A stretch of 64,000 nucleotides of DNA from Macquaria australasica (taxonomy: Eukaryota; Chordata; Actinopteri; Centrarchiformes; Percichthyidae), in assembly GCA_005408345.1 (NCBI GenBank), contig SEMN01001024.1, forward strand, positions 1 through 64,000, read 5' to 3'. Each line of letters begins with the position of its first letter. Positions within the stretch are counted from its first letter, which is position 1. This document shows positions 60,420 through 64,000 of the stretch, piece by piece. Both the position numbers and the translations under genes were made by a program. Under the pieces are notes generated by a model. That model ran no database searches. It was not told the origin of the DNA and was given only the letters and a program-made list of their open reading frames with translations.

Positions 60420-60635
60420 CTAGTAAGAATATTTTTGTATTCTTCCACAATCCACACATTTATTATTATTATTTTTTTGAATAAGCAAGAAACTGGAAGA
60501 AAAGAAAATACAATCATTCAAGAGAAGTTAAATTAGAATCAAGTGTGTGTGTGCAAAAATTCATTCAAAAGAGATAAACATAAAATCAAATCAAACAAAA
60601 CTTACTCAAATTCTGTGTTGATAATAAGTTAAGTT

Positions 60636-60672
60636 GATCAGGTGTGTGTGTGTGTGTGGGGGGGGGGGTGTA
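60636..60672. repeat. (GT)n with G-run inside the retroviral remnant
   Basis: A GT tract interrupted by about eleven G residues, between the envelope stop codon and the LTR. Confidence 0.9.
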
Positions 60673-60735
60673 TGTGTGTGCAAGAAATTCATTCAAAATA
60701 AAGAAAGGAAACATAAAACAAAATTCAAACGAGAC

Positions 60736-61450
60736 TTACTCAAAATCTATGTCGATAGAAGCTAGGAAATCAACGAGTTCTTCCTCCGTTGGAGGAGAAT
60801 TTGGATTTGTGGCAGAATACATTATTTTTGTATTTACTGTTTGGGTGGTGATTTGTTTGCAAACAGAGTTAAGGCAGGTGATCAGAAGACTAATAAGAAT
60901 AAACATTCCAAGACAGAGCAACATAAATTCAAAAATTACATATCCCAAAGCACCTAATTTCTCCTTAAACCAGTCAAAAACAGTGGTGTAGGGCTGTGTG
61001 GATTTTTGTAATGTCTTGGCAATGTTTTTCATGTGGTCAGTTATTTCCTGTATTGTGGCATTTTGGTTTGGTATAAATGTGCAACATTCAGTTCCAATGA
61101 CGGCACAAGTTCCCCCTTGTGATGCCAGTAAATAGTCCAGTGCAGCTCGATTCTGCAGAGCCATGAGTCTTATTGCTGACATTTCTTGTGAGAGCATGGT
61201 CATGCCCTTGGCAGTGGAGTTAGCAAGATCTTCCACAGCATGAGAAAGGTCTCTGATTTGATCCAGAGCTGCCATGACTCCGTAGTTGGGAATGAGGGCC
61301 CCAAAGAATCGCGTCCATGGGGTTTGAGTGTGTGTGAATAAGTCCCTTTTAACAATGTTCACTCCAGGTGACAGTACCCTCATAGCTGGTACCACGTGAC
61401 CTAGGCCACACACACCAGACCATTCTTCCTGTGACTGCTGCTGGACTGAC
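60736..61450 (-). pseudogene. env: endogenous retrovirus envelope, transmembrane-subunit remnant
   Basis: An open minus-strand frame of about 235 codons resembles the transmembrane subunit of gammaretrovirus-like envelopes. In order: a hydrophobic fusion-peptide-like segment (about 61270-61320), heptad-rich sequence, an immunosuppressive-domain-like stretch followed by a CX6CC motif (about 61081-61106), a membrane span (about 60880-60955) and a cytoplasmic tail of about 45 residues. There are no internal stops. The surface subunit is absent: the frame runs rightward into the 5' end of an L2 at about 61450. No gag or pol is in the window. I infer a broken provirus; domestication is possible but not shown. 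Confidence 0.85.
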
Positions 61451-63760
61451 GTGCTCAGGTGAACGTATTGTCTCATTTCCGGTTGCCGGTGTTTGAGTGT
61501 TACTGGTTGCAAATTTTGCTGCTCCAGCTAAACCCAGTTAATTTTGATATTTTCTTTACTATAGCGGTTAATTACCCGCTATACATTTAAGGATACACTA
61601 GCTCTGTTTAAGCACTCATATCTGTCTCCTGTTAGCGACTTTTCGCTAATCCCACAGTTGTTTACACGCTAGTTAGTTGCTACTTTAGCTCAGTTAGCGA
61701 TGGCGTCTCTCTCTCCTTCTCCCTCTCCTGCTCTCTCCTGCTCGGTGTGTCAGATGTTTAGTTACTCCTCTGCCTCCTTTAGTGATAATGGTTCGTGTAA
61801 CAAATGTAGTTTATTCACTGTGTTGGAGGCAAGGCTCAGTGAGTTAGAGTCGCGGCTCCGCACCATGGAGAGTCAGTCAGCCGTAGTTAGCCAGCCCCCA
61901 GCCGGTGCGAGCCGACCAGAGGCAGCTTCTGCTAGCCGTCTCCCGGCAACTCCCGAGCAGCCGGGAAGCCCGGGAGGCTGGGTGACTGTCCGAAAGAAGC
62001 ATAGCCCTGAACCAAAGCCCACAGTTCACCACCGACCCGTTCACGTTTCTAACAGGTTCTCTCCACTCAGCGATACAACCGGTGAGAAACCAACTCTGAT
62101 TATTGGCAGCTCCATTTTGCGAAACGTGAAATTAGCTACACCAGCGACCATAGTCAAATGCATCCCATGGGCCAGAGCGGGCGACGTTCAATCCTATTTA
62201 AAACTGCTGGCTAAGGATAAGCGTAAATATGCTAAGATTGTTATTCACGTCGGCGGTAATGACAGCCGATTGTGCCAATCGGAGGTCACGAAAATTAATG
62301 TGGAGTCGGTGTGTACATACGCATAGACAATGTCGGACTCCGTAGTTTTCTCTGGGCCCCTGCCTAATCTTACTAGCGATGACATGTATAGCCGCATGTC
62401 ATCATTCAACCGCTGGTTGTCGAGGTGGTGTCCAGGTAATGATGTGAGCTTTGTAGATAATTGGCGGACTTTCTGGAGAAGACCTGGTCTGATTAGGAGA
62501 GATGGCATTCATCCCACTTTGGATGGAGCCGCTCTCATATCTAGAAATCTGGCCAAATTTATTAGTGGCCCAAAGCCATGACAACTCAGAGTTCAGACCA
62601 TAGACTTAATACAGTCTATGGTCTGAACAATTTCAGTCAGGATTTAGAGTGCATCATAGCACAGAGACAGCACTGGTGAAAGTTACAAATGACCTTCTAA
62701 TTGCATCCGACAAAGGACTTGTCTCTGTACTTGTCTTACTAGATCTTAGTGCTGCATTCGATACCATTGACCATCACATTCTATTACAGAGACTAGAACA
62801 TTTTATTGGCATTAAAGGTACTGCACTAAGCTGGTTTAAATCCTATTTATCAGATAGATATCAGTTTGTACACGTTAATGATGAATCCTCTATGCACGCC
62901 AAAGTTAGTCACGGAGTTCCACAAGGTTCTGTGCTTGGACCAATTCTATTTACCTTGTATATGCTTCCTTTAGGCAATATTATTAGGAAGCACTCCATAA
63001 ATTTTCATTGTTATGCAGATGATACCCAATTATATTTATCGATCAAGCCAGATGAAACCAATCAATTAGCTAAACTTCAAGCATGCCTTAAGGACATAAA
63101 ACCCTGGATGACCTGCAATTTTCTGATGTTAAACTCAGACAAAACCGAAGTTATTGTACTTGGCCCCGAACACCTTCGAAACACATTATCTAAAGATATA
63201 GTTTCTATAGATGGCATTGCCCTGGCCTCCAGTGACACCGTAAGGAATCTTGGAGTTATCTTTGATCAGGATATGTCCTTTAACTCCCACATAAAACAAA
63301 CTTCAAGAACTGCCTTTTTTCACTTACATAACATTGCAAAAATCAGGCACATCCCATCTCAAAAAGATGCAGAAAAACTAGTCCATGCATTTGTTACGTC
63401 TAGGCTGGACTACTGCAACTCTCTATTATCAGGCTGCCCCAATAAGTCCCTCAAGACTCTCCAGCTGCTTCAGAATGCTGCGGCACGTTTACTGACAAGA
63501 ACCAGAAAAAGAGATCATATTTCTCCAATATTAGCTTCTCTACACTGGCTCCCTGTAAAATCCAGAATAGAATTTAAAATCCTTCTCACCTTCAAAGCCC
63601 TAAATGGTCAGGCACCATCATATCTTAAAGAGCTCATAGTACCCTATTACCCCACTAGAGCACTGTGCTCCCAGAATGCAGGGTTCCTTGTGGTTCCTAG
63701 AGTATCTAAAAGTAGAATGGGAGCCAGAGCCTTCAGCTATCAAGCTCCTCTCCTGTGGAA
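61450..63760 (+). mobile_element. L2-type LINE with esterase ORF1 and internally deleted ORF2
   Basis: A 5' UTR leads to ORF1 at 61700: a Cys motif (CSVCQMF...CNKCSLF), a coiled coil, then an SGNH-esterase-like domain with LIIGSSILRN, VIHVGGNDSR and RRDGIHPT holding the expected Ser, Asn/Gly and Asp/His. One TAG at 62324 splits ORF1; the frame then resumes to 62581. ORF2 starts abruptly inside the reverse transcriptase (HHSTETALVKVTNDLL), so the endonuclease and finger region are lost. LDLSAAFDTIDHHILL, GVPQGSVLGPILFTLYM and the catalytic YADDTQLY remain. The element stops at about 63758, short of the C-terminus seen in the 54.1 kb copy. Confidence 0.93.
62591..62628. repeat. 16-bp perfect palindrome at the L2 deletion joint
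   Basis: GTTCAGACCATAGACT, then TAATAC, then the exact reverse complement AGTCTATGGTCTGAAC. It lies between the ORF1 stop and the first remaining reverse transcriptase codons. Confidence 0.97.
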
Positions 63761-64000
63761 TGTGGGGAATAAAATTAGATAGAATAGTTAAATAACACTA
63801 AAAAAAAACGAATCAATGAACACTGGAAAACAAATACTAACTGTTTGATAATGATTGTTTGATAAATCACTGGAAGTCTAATACCGAGTGCAATTGTATA
63901 ATATATGTGCTCGGATAGTATTAATGAGCACAAGTAGCATAGAAAACAACAGATGAAAAGACATCAGAGCATGAATAGCAGTAGTAGCAGGACAAATGCA
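63761..64000. other. unassigned AT-rich DNA at the right edge
   Basis: Sequence after the L2 break. No open frame or repeat is recognised. If the L2 inserted into the provirus, retroviral sequence could continue to the right of the window, but I cannot see it here. Confidence 0.4.

Noticed and set aside
1..64000. CRISPR arrays, operons, tRNA or rRNA genes
   Set aside because: Tandem repeats here are microsatellites and minisatellites without spacers, genes are intron-split, and no cloverleaf or rRNA segment was recognised. Small RNA genes in introns could be missed by eye.

Overview
The window looks like nuclear DNA of a ray-finned fish, most likely a spiny-rayed (percomorph) teleost. Genes are split by GT-AG introns, the proteins are vertebrate orthologues, and introns and intergenic DNA carry fish-type repeats: L2 and L1-like LINEs, hAT and Tc1-like DNA transposons, foldback MITEs, GCTAACATGC-rich interspersed repeats and many (CA)n tracts. 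All exon models were joined by hand from splice sites and reading phase. Family names are recalled from protein similarity; no database was searched.

Layout. plod1 (minus, about 1118-6273) is cut by the left edge: its first six coding exons are present. A KIAA2013 orthologue follows on the plus strand (8533-12676, two exons); PLOD1 and KIAA2013 are also neighbours in human 1p36, so this is conserved synteny. A repeat-rich stretch (12.7-17.4 kb) leads to phc2 on the minus strand (18994-24905, six coding exons). It encodes only the short form, with the HD1 motif, FCS zinc finger and SAM domain. Divergent from it, on the plus strand, is an unusual membrane guanylate cyclase (29029-40829) with an ectodomain between two membrane helices and an intact cyclase domain, but no kinase-homology domain. 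rcc2 (plus, 43107-50302, 12 coding exons) and rpl22 (minus, 52131-58996, four coding exons) converge. From 59 kb rightward the DNA is mostly mobile elements: a Tc1-like fragment, a retroviral LTR and envelope transmembrane-subunit remnant, and an L2 LINE with an esterase-type ORF1.

The genes do not form a pathway. They cover collagen lysine hydroxylation (plod1), an uncharacterised membrane protein (kiaa2013), Polycomb PRC1 (phc2), cGMP synthesis (cyclase), mitosis and Rac/Arf signalling (rcc2) and the large ribosomal subunit (rpl22).

The items most worth following are the cyclase with its NIT-like ectodomain, the short-only phc2 locus, the open envelope transmembrane reading frame truncated by an L2, the nested L2/hAT cluster in the rpl22 intron, and several strong inverted repeats. 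No CRISPR, operon or bacterial feature is present, and I recognised no tRNA, rRNA or snoRNA.
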